Shown in pieces: positions 1-5,658 of a stretch of DNA of 7,198 bases. The notes beneath the pieces were generated by a model. That model worked only from the letters and a program-made list of their open reading frames with translations. It did no database searches and was not told the origin of the DNA. The translations under genes were made by a program, and so were the position numbers. Position 1 is the first letter of the stretch; every line of letters begins with the position of its first letter. The DNA is taken from NCBI GenBank assembly GCA_023397245.1, contig JAEWUH010000257.1, positions 1-7,198 on the forward strand, in the 5' to 3' direction. Source of the stretch: Bacillota bacterium (GTDB taxonomy: Bacteria > Bacillota > Clostridia > Oscillospirales > Acutalibacteraceae).

Positions 1-12
1 CATTAGCGTTTC

Positions 13-28
13 CCGGCAGCTTTGCCGG
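13..28. other. Small GC-rich hairpin before the first small ORF
   Basis: CCGGCA (13-18) and TGCCGG (23-28) form a perfect 6-bp stem around a 4-base loop. It lies just upstream of the ribosome site of the 26-residue peptide. No T-run follows it, so it is not a good terminator as seen. It could be the end of a structure cut by the window edge. Confidence 0.3.
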
Positions 29-51
29 CCGGTCACGGGGAGGAATAAAAA

Positions 52-132
52 ATGGAAGGCTTCCATTCACTGGCGCTCATTATGGGGCTTCTTATCCTCC
101 TGTGGTCATGGAAACGGGCGCGCAAATATTAG
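52..132 (+). CDS. Single-pass membrane peptide, 26 aa, unknown function
   Basis: This is a short ORF of 26 codons. A strong ribosome site (GGGGAGGAA, 37-45) sits 6 bases before the ATG. The product starts MEGFHSLALIM, continues as a hydrophobic run of roughly residues 6-19 (leucine, isoleucine, tryptophan) and ends in a basic tail KRARKY. One membrane helix with a positive C-terminus on the cytoplasmic side is the natural reading. I do not recognise the family. The next gene, a cysteine hydrolase, starts 95 bases downstream on the same strand with no obvious terminator between, so the two may share a transcript. The ribosome site and the protein-like composition argue for a real gene; the short length leaves room for chance. 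Confidence 0.5.
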   Translation: MEGFHSLALIMGLLILLWSWKRARKY

Positions 133-227
133 CAGTGAATATGGAACCGCGGAAAAAATCGGGGCTGAGATTCCGGTTCATCCGGAGGTTCCCTAAGCAT
201 TATAAAAAACCGGCAGGAGGAATTTTA

Positions 228-764
228 ATGGGCAAAACCGCTTTGGTTATCATTGATGTTCAGGAAGCCATGTTCTCCTATGAAGATCGGTTTCCTTTTC
301 GCGGCCGTTTAGTTCTTGACAACATTATATCTTTACTGGAGAAAGCGCGCGCCTGCGGCATCCCGGTCGTATATATACAGCATACGGCGGAGGATGAATA
401 TGCCAAGGGAACGCCCACGTGGCAGATCTGCAGTGAGATTGCGCCGATGGAAGGGGAGCCGGTGGTGGAAAAGCCGACCTGGGACGCGTTTTACCGCACA
501 AATCTGCAGGAAGTCCTGCAAGGCCTTGGAGTGACCAATCTGGTGATTGCGGGAATGCAGACGGAATTCTGTCTGGACACCACCTGCCGCCGCGCGTTCA
601 GCATGGGCTACGATTCGGTTTTGGTTCAGGACGCGCACACCACGTTTGACAGCCGTACGATGACGGCTGGCGAAATCATCGAGCACCACAACGAAGTGCT
701 TGGCGGACGGTTTGCGCGGCTGAAAACCACGCAGGAAATTTTGGAAAGCAATTTTCGGGCTTGA
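228..764 (+). CDS. Cysteine hydrolase, isochorismatase superfamily
   Basis: The product is a 178-residue soluble hydrolase of the isochorismatase-like (nicotinamidase/ureidoacrylate amidohydrolase) superfamily. The catalytic triad is visible: Asp10 in the N-terminal strand (ALVIIDVQ), Lys82 in VVEKPTWDAF, and the nucleophile Cys115 in GMQTEFCLDTT. The family fold and length (about 180 residues) match. Known members hydrolyse amides or enol ethers through a covalent cysteine intermediate; the substrate cannot be told from sequence. The start at 228 is chosen because AGGAGG (215-220) lies 7 bases upstream and the family motif begins right after it. The frame stays open upstream to 102, but that part is arginine/lysine-rich, has no good ribosome site and overlaps the small peptide. 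Transcription ends at the hairpin at 781-823. Confidence 0.9.
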   Translation: MGKTALVIIDVQEAMFSYEDRFPFRGRLVLDNIISLLEKARACGIPVVYIQHTAEDEYAKGTPTWQICSEIAPMEGEPVVEKPTWDAFYRTNLQEVLQGLGVTNLVIAGMQTEFCLDTTCRRAFSMGYDSVLVQDAHTTFDSRTMTAGEIIEHHNEVLGGRFARLKTTQEILESNFRA

Positions 765-780
765 ACAGTACATACAGAAT

Positions 781-823
781 AAACAGGGGATGCCGTGATT
801 TCATTCATGGCATCCCCTGTTTT
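781..823. terminator. Bidirectional terminator between convergent genes
   Basis: A perfect 14-bp stem (781-794 with 809-822) extends inward by four more pairs, one of them G-T, leaving a 6-base loop. On the plus strand it runs into TTTT, ending the hydrolase gene. On the minus strand it is followed by TTTATTCT and can end the rsmI-side transcript. A second small hairpin (TCCCTT, 823-828, with AAGGGA, 832-837) abuts it. The position between two convergent genes fits the role. Confidence 0.9.
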
Positions 824-839
824 CCCTTGTTAAGGGAGA

Positions 840-864
840 TGTTATCCGCAGATGACAGAGCGAT
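840..864 (+). repeat. 25-base palindromic dispersed repeat, copy 1
   Basis: The stretch contains ATCCGCAGATGACAGAG (844-860) and matches the minus strand of 7006-7030 at 23 of 25 positions. Its core folds as a hairpin with a 7-position stem (one mismatch in this copy) and a CGCA loop. It lies between the convergent terminator and the end of rsmI. Confidence 0.6.
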
Positions 865-884
865 TCAGTAAAATAAAAATTTCC

Positions 885-1715
885 TTAATCCCTCTGCAAA
901 AGCGCCTTATAAATATCGCCCTTTTTGAAGCCGGTTTCAGCGGCGGCTTTTTTGGAAGCCTCGGAAGCCGACAGTCCCTGGGCCGCCATGCTTTTTGCCA
1001 TGGCGATGCCGTCTTCCAGAGTGTATTCCGTCTGCTCCTGTGCGGGTGCGCCCTCAATCACCAGCACAAATTCGCCCCTGGCGCTCCCGTCGGCATAACG
1101 CGCGGCGGCCTGCGCCAGAGTGGTGCGGATGACCTCCTCGTGTATTTTGGTCAGCTCGCGTACCAGCGCGATACGCCGATCGCCCCACGCGGCAAGCATA
1201 TCGCTCAGCGTGGACGCAAGCTTGTGCGGCGCTTCGTAGAAGACCATCGTGCGGCGTTCTGTTTTCACTTCTTCCAGACGCGTGCGGCGGCTCTTTTTGT
1301 CTGCGCTTAAAAATCCCTCAAACGTAAACCGGTCCGTGGGCAGACCGGAGACCGCCAGCGCGGTGACCACGGCGCTCGGCCCCGGAACTGCAAGCACCTG
1401 GATTCCCCGCTCGGCACACTGGGCCACCAGCATTTCACCGGGATCGGAAATTGCCGGCATTCCCGCGTCGGAAACCAGCGCACAGGTTTCACCCGCTTCC
1501 ATACGGCTGCAGATAACCTCCCCGCGCTCGTATTTATTGTGTTCAAAGTAACTTACCAGCGGCTTTTTTATCCCAAAATGGTTGAGTAGCTTTAAGGTCA
1601 CGCGGGTGTCCTCCGCCGCGATAAAATCCGCTTCCTGCAGGGTTTGCACCGCGCGCGGCGAAAAATCGGACAGATTCCCGATCGGTGTGCCGACTACGTA
1701 CAGTTTTCCGCTCAT
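885..1715 (-). CDS. rsmI: 16S rRNA (cytidine-1402-2'-O)-methyltransferase
   Basis: RsmI (YabC/YraL) 2'-O-methylates C1402 in the decoding centre of 16S rRNA, using S-adenosylmethionine. The 276-residue product has the usual family length. The tetrapyrrole-methylase-type fold is recognised by GTPIGNL (residues 9-15), AAEDTR (33-38), the loop SDAGMPAISDPG (82-93), PGPSAV (111-116) and EAPHKL (161-166). A short helical C-terminal domain follows, ending KKGDIYKALLQRD. The ATG overlaps the stop of the upstream methyltransferase gene as ATGA (1712-1715). A GGGAGG-type ribosome site lies inside the end of that gene, so the two are translationally coupled. It is the last gene of the minus-strand series, before the bidirectional terminator. 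Confidence 0.97.
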   Translation of the reverse strand: MSGKLYVVGTPIGNLSDFSPRAVQTLQEADFIAAEDTRVTLKLLNHFGIKKPLVSYFEHNKYERGEVICSRMEAGETCALVSDAGMPAISDPGEMLVAQCAERGIQVLAVPGPSAVVTALAVSGLPTDRFTFEGFLSADKKSRRTRLEEVKTERRTMVFYEAPHKLASTLSDMLAAWGDRRIALVRELTKIHEEVIRTTLAQAAARYADGSARGEFVLVIEGAPAQEQTEYTLEDGIAMAKSMAAQGLSASEASKKAAAETGFKKGDIYKALLQRD

Positions 1716-2455
1716 TTGCTTCCCTCCCGGTAATCCCCGTAAATCTGCTTCATTTCTTCCGTGTCCTTTCCGTAGTCATCTTCAATAAACAGTACCGGCT
1801 CCGCGGCCATGCCGGGTTTTCCGCCGCGGTTTGCCTGCAGCAGAAACAGCGAGGGGGCTTTGCCCTGCCGCTGCTGTACGAACCGCAGGCGTTTGGGCTC
1901 CAGTCCGGCGGAGCGCAGCGCAAGCATCGCGTCGCAAAGACGTTCCGGCCGCAGGCAGCAGCAGAACCGCCCGCCCCAGCGCAGCAGCTTGGCGGCGGTT
2001 AGGGCGATATCCGAAAAGCTGCAGGCGACCTCGTGCCGCGCAATTCGCAGTCCTTCGTTCGGATTTTTAATCCCCGTGCCCTCCGGCTTATAGGGCGGGT
2101 TGCAGGCCACAAGGTTAAGCGAACGGGGAACGTCTTCCCCCGGCCGAAGCGCCTTGATATCCCGGTTTATAATATGGACGGTATCCTCCAGACGGTTGTA
2201 TTCCACGGAGCGGCGCGCCATATCGCAGGCGTCCTTCTGCAGCTCCACCGCGTAAACCGCCTTCGGCTTTGATTTCACGCACCAGATCAGCGGGATGGTG
2301 CCGCAGCCCGTACCCAAATCGGCGCAGGCTTCGCCCGCCCGCGGCGCGGAAAACGCGGCAAGCAGGAGGGTATCGGTATTAAAGCGGTGGTTCCCCGAAA
2401 CGATGACGGAAACCTCGCGGGAAAGCGGTTCCAGATGTTCGCCCTCTAACAGCAT
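1712..2455 (-). CDS. YabB/TrmN6-like SAM-dependent adenine-N6 methyltransferase
   Basis: The product is a 247-residue class I methyltransferase. It shows the SAM-binding motif DLGTGCG (46-52), the acidic end of strand 2 (VYAVELQ, around 67-73) and NPPY (119-122), the signature of N6-adenine methyltransferases. It resembles B. subtilis YabB and E. coli TrmN6 (YfiC), which methylates A37 of a tRNA; the exact target here is inferred. The N-terminal part (LLEGEHLEPL to FNTDTLLLAAF) aligns in character with YabB. The start at 2455 is chosen because family similarity begins there and a likely promoter lies just upstream; GGAAGGG is 11 bases before it. An alternative ATG at 2512 with AAGGTGG would add 19 residues unlike the family. 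The gene overlaps rsmI by 4 bases. Methyltransferase class is near certain; the start is about 65% sure. Confidence 0.9.
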   Translation of the reverse strand: MLLEGEHLEPLSREVSVIVSGNHRFNTDTLLLAAFSAPRAGEACADLGTGCGTIPLIWCVKSKPKAVYAVELQKDACDMARRSVEYNRLEDTVHIINRDIKALRPGEDVPRSLNLVACNPPYKPEGTGIKNPNEGLRIARHEVACSFSDIALTAAKLLRWGGRFCCCLRPERLCDAMLALRSAGLEPKRLRFVQQRQGKAPSLFLLQANRGGKPGMAAEPVLFIEDDYGKDTEEMKQIYGDYREGSK

Positions 2456-2524
2456 AAATAAATTAACCCTTCCGGTACTGATTAAGAAATACGCCGAACT
2501 CCGCGGTGACATTTTACCACCTTG

Positions 2525-2533
2525 ATTATGGCA
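2525..2533 (-). promoter_or_regulatory. Possible extended -10 promoter for the methyltransferase-rsmI pair
   Basis: On the minus strand TGCCATAAT (2533-2525) reads as an extended -10 (TGn followed by CATAAT, 5 of 6 to consensus). The -35 region 17 bases upstream is poor. A transcript would begin near 2518, too close to the ATG at 2512 for it to keep its ribosome site, which favours the start at 2455. Confidence 0.35.
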
Positions 2534-2565
2534 TAGAACAGACAGCAGCGTAACAGTAAATTGAT

Positions 2566-2934
2566 TTAGTGTGACACGCCGAAGATCATTCCGGATAAAA
2601 ACGGAATCAGCCAGATAAGCCATACAAAGATACTGAACTTGTGAAAGCTGCTCTTTTCGGCGGGGTCATTTTTTATCAGCACCTTTGTCGCCCATACCGC
2701 GTGAACCAGCATAAGAAGAATCGCGGCAAGTCCCCTTATGCCGTGAAAATTGAATACAAATCCGTCGTTTGTTATTTTACCCATCAGTGTGGTTCCTATG
2801 GTATCAAACGTAAGCCCGATCCAAAAAATGCAGAGATGCCACTTCTTTAATTGCCCCTGTATTTTTTCGCTCCATACTCCGACGGAATAAAATACAAGAG
2901 CAAGTGAAATCGTTATGATCGCATAAGGGAGCAT
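2566..2934 (-). CDS. Four-helix membrane protein, TIGR03987/HsmA-like
   Basis: This is a 122-residue integral membrane protein with four hydrophobic segments at about residues 3-21, 32-51, 66-87 and 100-119. They are joined by short polar loops (SEKIQGQLKK, then KNDPAEKSSFHK). Histidines at 33, 64 and 78 and Asp44 lie in or next to the helices. Length and layout recall the small uncharacterised TIGR03987/HsmA-like family; this is from memory and moderate at best. The ATG has AGGA 4 bases upstream, with a further GAGGAAGG before it. By eye it is more A+T-rich than the genes on either side. It starts just after the ferredoxin terminator and is not part of the canonical yaaQ-yabC block, so it looks like an inserted cassette. 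No function is assigned. Confidence 0.8.
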   Translation of the reverse strand: MLPYAIITISLALVFYSVGVWSEKIQGQLKKWHLCIFWIGLTFDTIGTTLMGKITNDGFVFNFHGIRGLAAILLMLVHAVWATKVLIKNDPAEKSSFHKFSIFVWLIWLIPFLSGMIFGVSH

Positions 2935-2962
2935 AGAATCCTGCCTTCCTCTAAATGATACA

Positions 2963-2997
2963 AGAAAAAAGGCGGTGCGTAAGAAACGCTCCGCCTT
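2963..2997 (-). terminator. Intrinsic terminator after the ferredoxin gene
   Basis: Read on the minus strand, AAGGCGG pairs with CCGCCTT. After one mismatch GCGT pairs with ACGC around a TTCTT loop, and the hairpin is followed by TTTTTTCTT. It is a textbook Rho-independent terminator 25 bases past the ferredoxin stop. It separates darA-holB-ricT-ferredoxin from the membrane protein gene. Confidence 0.93.
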
Positions 2998-3021
2998 CCA
3001 TCCACGTTATTCCGTTAAGTA

Positions 3022-3192
3022 TTATGCCTGAGCAGGAGCTCCAACCGGGCAAACACCCGCGCAGGAACCGCACTCTGTGCACTTATCCGGGTCAATTTCA
3101 TATTTGCCGTCACCTTCGGAAATTGCACCTGCAGGACATTCTGCTGCGCAAGCGCCGCAGGAAATGCATTCATCACTGATTGCGTATGCCAT
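3022..3192 (-). CDS. 2[4Fe-4S] ferredoxin, clostridial type
   Basis: This is a 56-residue low-potential electron carrier. Two classical cluster motifs are complete: C9-I-S-C12-G-A-C15 with C19-P, and C38-T-E-C41-G-S-C44 with C48-P. The protein is acidic and of standard clostridial ferredoxin length. The start MAYAISDECI is typical, and GGAGGTG lies 7 bases before the ATG. The gene follows ricT by 82 bases that hold a probable promoter, and a strong terminator follows it, so it can be made alone and at high level. Its partner is unknown: it could serve general metabolism (hydrogenase, pyruvate:ferredoxin oxidoreductase). A link to the neighbouring Fe-S protein RicT is only suggested by position. 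Confidence 0.96.
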   Translation of the reverse strand: MAYAISDECISCGACAAECPAGAISEGDGKYEIDPDKCTECGSCAGVCPVGAPAQA

Positions 3193-3223
3193 GGGAAAAC
3201 ACCTCCATTCAGATTACAAGTTC

Positions 3224-3251
3224 ATTTTAACATAAAACCGTAAAATTGCAA
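3224..3251 (-). promoter_or_regulatory. Probable sigma-A-type promoter of the ferredoxin gene
   Basis: On the minus strand a -35 like TTGCAA (3251-3246) and a -10 TAAAAT (3229-3224, 5 of 6 to consensus) are separated by 16 bases. They lie in the A+T-rich gap between ricT and the ferredoxin gene. Transcription would begin near 3217, about 25 bases before the ATG. Confidence 0.5.
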
Positions 3252-3274
3252 CAGTATTTTCGTGTTATAACGAC

Positions 3275-4144
3275 TTAATCTTTTTCCAGTTCCTTTAATT
3301 CTTCCAGCTCTTTTTTATCGATGTTGATCTGCGCACCCTTGAGCAGTTTCACCTGAGAGACCTTAAAGGTCTGCGGGGCCGCGTCGGGAGTCGCCTCCAT
3401 GCGCACCTGCAGGATGCCCGTGAGCATGTTCGCGTCGACTACGGTACCCTTGCCGCTCGGCGTATTCACGATGGAATTCACGTTCGGCGTGTTGCGGATG
3501 AGATCGAGGTAGGCCTCCTGCTCGTATTTCAGGCAGCACATCAGTCTGCCGCAGGTGCCCGATATCTTGACCGGGTTGAGCGAAAGCCCCTGCTCCTTTG
3601 CCATCTTGATGGAGACCGGCTGGAACCCGCCAAGAAACGTGGAGCAGCAGAACGGCCTGCCGCAGATGCCAAGTCCGCCGAGCATCTTTGCCTCGTCGCG
3701 CACGCCGATCTGGCGCAGCTCGATGCGGGTGCGAAACACGGAAGCGAGGTCCTTGACCAGCTCACGGAAGTCCACGCGCCCGTCGGCAGTAAAATAAAAC
3801 AGTATTTTCGAATTGTCGAAGGTGTATTCCACATCGACAAGCTTCATTTCCAGTTTGTGCGCCGCGATCTTTTTCAGGCAGATGTCAAACGCGGTCTTTT
3901 CCTTGCCCGCGTTTTCCTCCAGCTTTTTCAGGTCTTCCTTTGTCGCAACGCGGATGAGTTTCTTGAGCGGCTGAACAATGCCCTCGTCGCTGATCTGGCG
4001 GTTCTCCATGGCGATTTCGCCGCATTCAATGCCGCGCGCCGTCTCCACGATCACCATATCGCCCTGTTTCAGCGAGTTTCCGTCGGGGTCAAAATAATAA
4101 ACCTTGCCAACGTTTTTAAAACGTACTCCAATAACCTCGGCCAT
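3275..4144 (-). CDS. ricT: PSP1-domain Fe-S protein RicT (YaaT)
   Basis: The product is a 289-residue homologue of B. subtilis RicT (YaaT). There, RicT with RicA (YmcA) and RicF (YlbF) forms an Fe-S complex that helps RNase Y mature mRNAs and affects biofilm, competence and sporulation. The N-terminal part (GVRFKNVGKVYYFDP, then GDMVIVETARGIECGEI) and the PSP1 region are typical. Two cysteine clusters expected to take part in Fe-S binding are intact: C161-GRPF-C166-C167 and C198-GRLM-C203-C204. The C-terminus is a charged helix (KKELEELKELEKD). The start has GGAGGAA 5 bases upstream. It lies 39 bases after holB in the darA-holB-ricT unit, as in Bacillus apart from the missing yabA. Partners RicA and RicF are not in the window. 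Confidence 0.95.
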   Translation of the reverse strand: MAEVIGVRFKNVGKVYYFDPDGNSLKQGDMVIVETARGIECGEIAMENRQISDEGIVQPLKKLIRVATKEDLKKLEENAGKEKTAFDICLKKIAAHKLEMKLVDVEYTFDNSKILFYFTADGRVDFRELVKDLASVFRTRIELRQIGVRDEAKMLGGLGICGRPFCCSTFLGGFQPVSIKMAKEQGLSLNPVKISGTCGRLMCCLKYEQEAYLDLIRNTPNVNSIVNTPSGKGTVVDANMLTGILQVRMEATPDAAPQTFKVSQVKLLKGAQINIDKKELEELKELEKD

Positions 4145-4183
4145 TTGTTTCCTCCAGAATGTATTTTAATCGAGATGAGTTTC

Positions 4184-5065
4184 TTATCTGCCGGCCGCGG
4201 TGCGGAAATTCGCGCACAGCGCCGTTACCAGAAGGGCGGAATTTGCGTTCAGGTCCAGCGCCCTCTGCGCTTTTTTCACTTCTTCCAGAAGAAGGAGAAG
4301 ATTCCCGCGGGTAAGCCCGGAACCGAGCGTCTGCGCCGTTTCGCGCTGGCCGGAAAGGCAGGCGCTCCCGCCGGAGCGGAAAACGGCCGCATCGCGAAAC
4401 ACCAGCTCAAGCTGCGCCAGAACGGCGCGGAGCCTCGCCTTGTCCTTGATAAGGCCGGAGGTCAGAAACAGCAGGTCGGCCTCGTTCGGGGCGATGATCG
4501 CCAGCGCGAGTCTTGCGGTATATTCCGCGTCCTCGCCGCTGATTGCCGCGCCCGTGTCCTCCAGCGAAAAAATTTGCGCGCGTGAGCGAACGGTGGGCAG
4601 CAGCGCGGCGGAGCTGGAAACGGTCAGGATAAACCGGACGTTTTCCGGCGGTTCCTCAAACACCTTCAACAGGGCATTTTGGGAAACCTCCGCCATATTC
4701 TGTGCGCCGAGCAGGACAAAAACCCTGCAGGGCGCCTCGTTGGGCTTGATATACGCGTCGGAACGGATTTTGCGGATTGCGTCGATCGGAAAAGCGCGCG
4801 GGTCGGTTTCGCCGTCCAGCACAGAGATATCCGGGTGGGAGCCGGCCTGCGCCTTTACGCAGCCGGAACATTTGCCGCAGGGTTTTTCCCCTTCGCTCCG
4901 GCAGACCGAAGCTTTTGCCAGAATCCCGGCCAGTTCAGTCTTTCCGCTTTGCTGTGAGCCCTCCAGAATGACCGCGTGGGGGAAACGCCCCTCTTCAAAC
5001 GCGAGGGAAAGCAGGGATTTCACCTCGTCATTACCGCTGAAACCGCCGAAATCCAAACCGCTCAT
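4184..5065 (-). CDS. holB: DNA polymerase III clamp loader, delta-prime subunit
   Basis: The 293-residue product is an AAA+ clamp-loader protein that loads the sliding clamp at replication forks. Visible features are a Walker A-like loop GSQQSGKT (36-43), four zinc-binding cysteines (C55, C63, C66, C69), and the highly typical NALLKVFEEPP (130-140) with the sensor stretch RFILTVSSSAALLPTVRSRAQ (144-164). The SRC motif reads SRA (161-163), so the usual cysteine is alanine. The C-terminal third is more divergent, as in most delta-prime proteins. Its ATG overlaps the darA stop as ATGA (5062-5065) and has only a weak AAGG close by, so translation is probably coupled to darA. The yaaR gene found between darA and holB in Bacillus is absent. 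Confidence 0.93.
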   Translation of the reverse strand: MSGLDFGGFSGNDEVKSLLSLAFEEGRFPHAVILEGSQQSGKTELAGILAKASVCRSEGEKPCGKCSGCVKAQAGSHPDISVLDGETDPRAFPIDAIRKIRSDAYIKPNEAPCRVFVLLGAQNMAEVSQNALLKVFEEPPENVRFILTVSSSAALLPTVRSRAQIFSLEDTGAAISGEDAEYTARLALAIIAPNEADLLFLTSGLIKDKARLRAVLAQLELVFRDAAVFRSGGSACLSGQRETAQTLGSGLTRGNLLLLLEEVKKAQRALDLNANSALLVTALCANFRTAAGR

Positions 5066-5385
5066 ACCTTCTCAAAGCGGTCTACACTGAGCACAAAAAC
5101 GGTGGAACCGCCCACGGTGACTTCCACCGGGAATGAGGAATACATTCCGACGTCCATCGCCGTTGTGCTCGGTACAAGCTGGGTACGGCGGCTGCTCTGC
5201 TGAGAAATGATTTTTATCACCTGATCGACCTTGTCGTCTTCCGTGCCGACCAGAAAGGTCGTGTTGCCGGCCATTAAAAAGCCGCCGGTGGTGGCAAGCT
5301 TTGTGACGGAGAAGCCGTCCTTTGTCAGCGCCGCAGAAACCATGCCGCTGTCATCATTGCTTACAATCGCAAGTACCAATTTCAT
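5062..5385 (-). CDS. darA: Cyclic-di-AMP receptor, PII-like (DarA/PstA, YaaQ)
   Basis: The product is a 107-residue trimeric PII-like protein that binds cyclic di-AMP. Family hallmarks are clear: MKLVLAIV at the start, VTKLATTGGFLMAGNTTFLVGTED (about residues 27-50), and near the end PVEVTVGGSTVFVLSVDRFEKV. It matches B. subtilis DarA over its full length, with a shorter loop before the last strands. The downstream target of DarA proteins is unsettled. The start has GGAGGGA 6 bases upstream. The stop overlaps the holB ATG by 4 bases, so darA and holB are translated together. An open frame without a start runs into the darA ATG from upstream with the same ATGA overlap, suggesting that darA once followed another gene directly. 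Confidence 0.96.
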   Translation of the reverse strand: MKLVLAIVSNDDSGMVSAALTKDGFSVTKLATTGGFLMAGNTTFLVGTEDDKVDQVIKIISQQSSRRTQLVPSTTAMDVGMYSSFPVEVTVGGSTVFVLSVDRFEKV

Positions 5386-5486
5386 AATGATCCCTCCGTT
5401 GTTTCAAATTTTATCAGGCTGTCAATAAAATCGCGCAGCCTGTCTTGCAAAATTTCTTGATGGGGTTTTTGATAATCCGGAGCTAT
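5382..5486 (-). pseudogene. Possible 3' stub of a lost gene upstream of darA
   Basis: A 34-codon open frame without a usable start (bounded by an in-frame TGA at 5489-5487) ends in a TGA that overlaps the darA ATG as ATGA, the same junction as darA/holB. The deduced stretch LQDRLRDFIDSLIKFETTEG looks like an amphipathic C-terminal helix. In Bacillus this place is taken by tmk, which is not seen here. I cannot match the stub to Tmk or any other family by eye, and 34 codons can be open by chance. A 7-bp inverted repeat (CAGGCTG 5415-5421, CAGCCTG 5436-5442) lies inside it, so it could instead be a structured darA leader. Confidence 0.3.
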
Positions 5487-5552
5487 TCAGCCGGACAGAA
5501 AACGACCTGAATCCAATCCGCTTCTTAGCGGCTTAAAGTGCAATTAGTGAAT

Positions 5553-5584
5553 ATTTCAATCCACGCTCCCGTGTGAGGAGCAAC
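5553..5584 (-). CRISPR. Solitary type I-C-like CRISPR repeat
   Basis: This 32-base stretch read on the minus strand starts GTTGCTCCTCACACGGGAGC and ends GTGGATTGAAAT. It has the length, the 5-bp GCTCC/GGAGC hairpin with a 7-base loop, and the conserved 3' end of type I-C (Dvulg-type) repeats. No second copy occurs at repeat-spacer spacing on either side or elsewhere in the window, and no cas gene is present. It is therefore an orphan repeat or relic, not an array. Recognition rests on memory of the repeat family. Confidence 0.7.
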
Positions 5585-5658
5585 TGCCGTTTATCCGAAC
5601 GAATTCATTTCAAATCTGTCCGTTTGAATTTTACAAGTACGGGGACATTTGCCTACAT

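Noticed and set aside
102..227. Upstream in-frame extension of the cysteine hydrolase
   Set aside because: The extension is rich in Arg/Lys, has no ribosome site, overlaps the small peptide, and the superfamily motif starts right after the AGGAGG-supported ATG at 228.
3857..4585. Long plus-strand open frame (242 codons) opposite ricT and holB
   Set aside because: It is antisense to two clearly recognised genes, has no recognisable family or good ribosome site, and such frames are common opposite GC-rich genes.
5415..5442. CAGGCTG/CAGCCTG hairpin before darA as an attenuator
   Set aside because: The loop is 14 bases and no U-run directly follows the stem. It also lies inside the possible coding stub, so a regulatory role is unsupported.
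5509..5531. Degenerate second CRISPR repeat (CAATCC followed by the CCGCT/AGCGG hairpin)
   Set aside because: It shares only about nine bases with the true repeat and lies 43 bases away, not the roughly 66 expected for a repeat plus spacer. The likeness is probably chance.
5607..5628. TTCAAA/TTTGAA inverted repeat after the decarboxylase gene as a terminator
   Set aside because: The stem has only six weak A-T-rich pairs and no proper T-run, so it is not credible as an intrinsic terminator.
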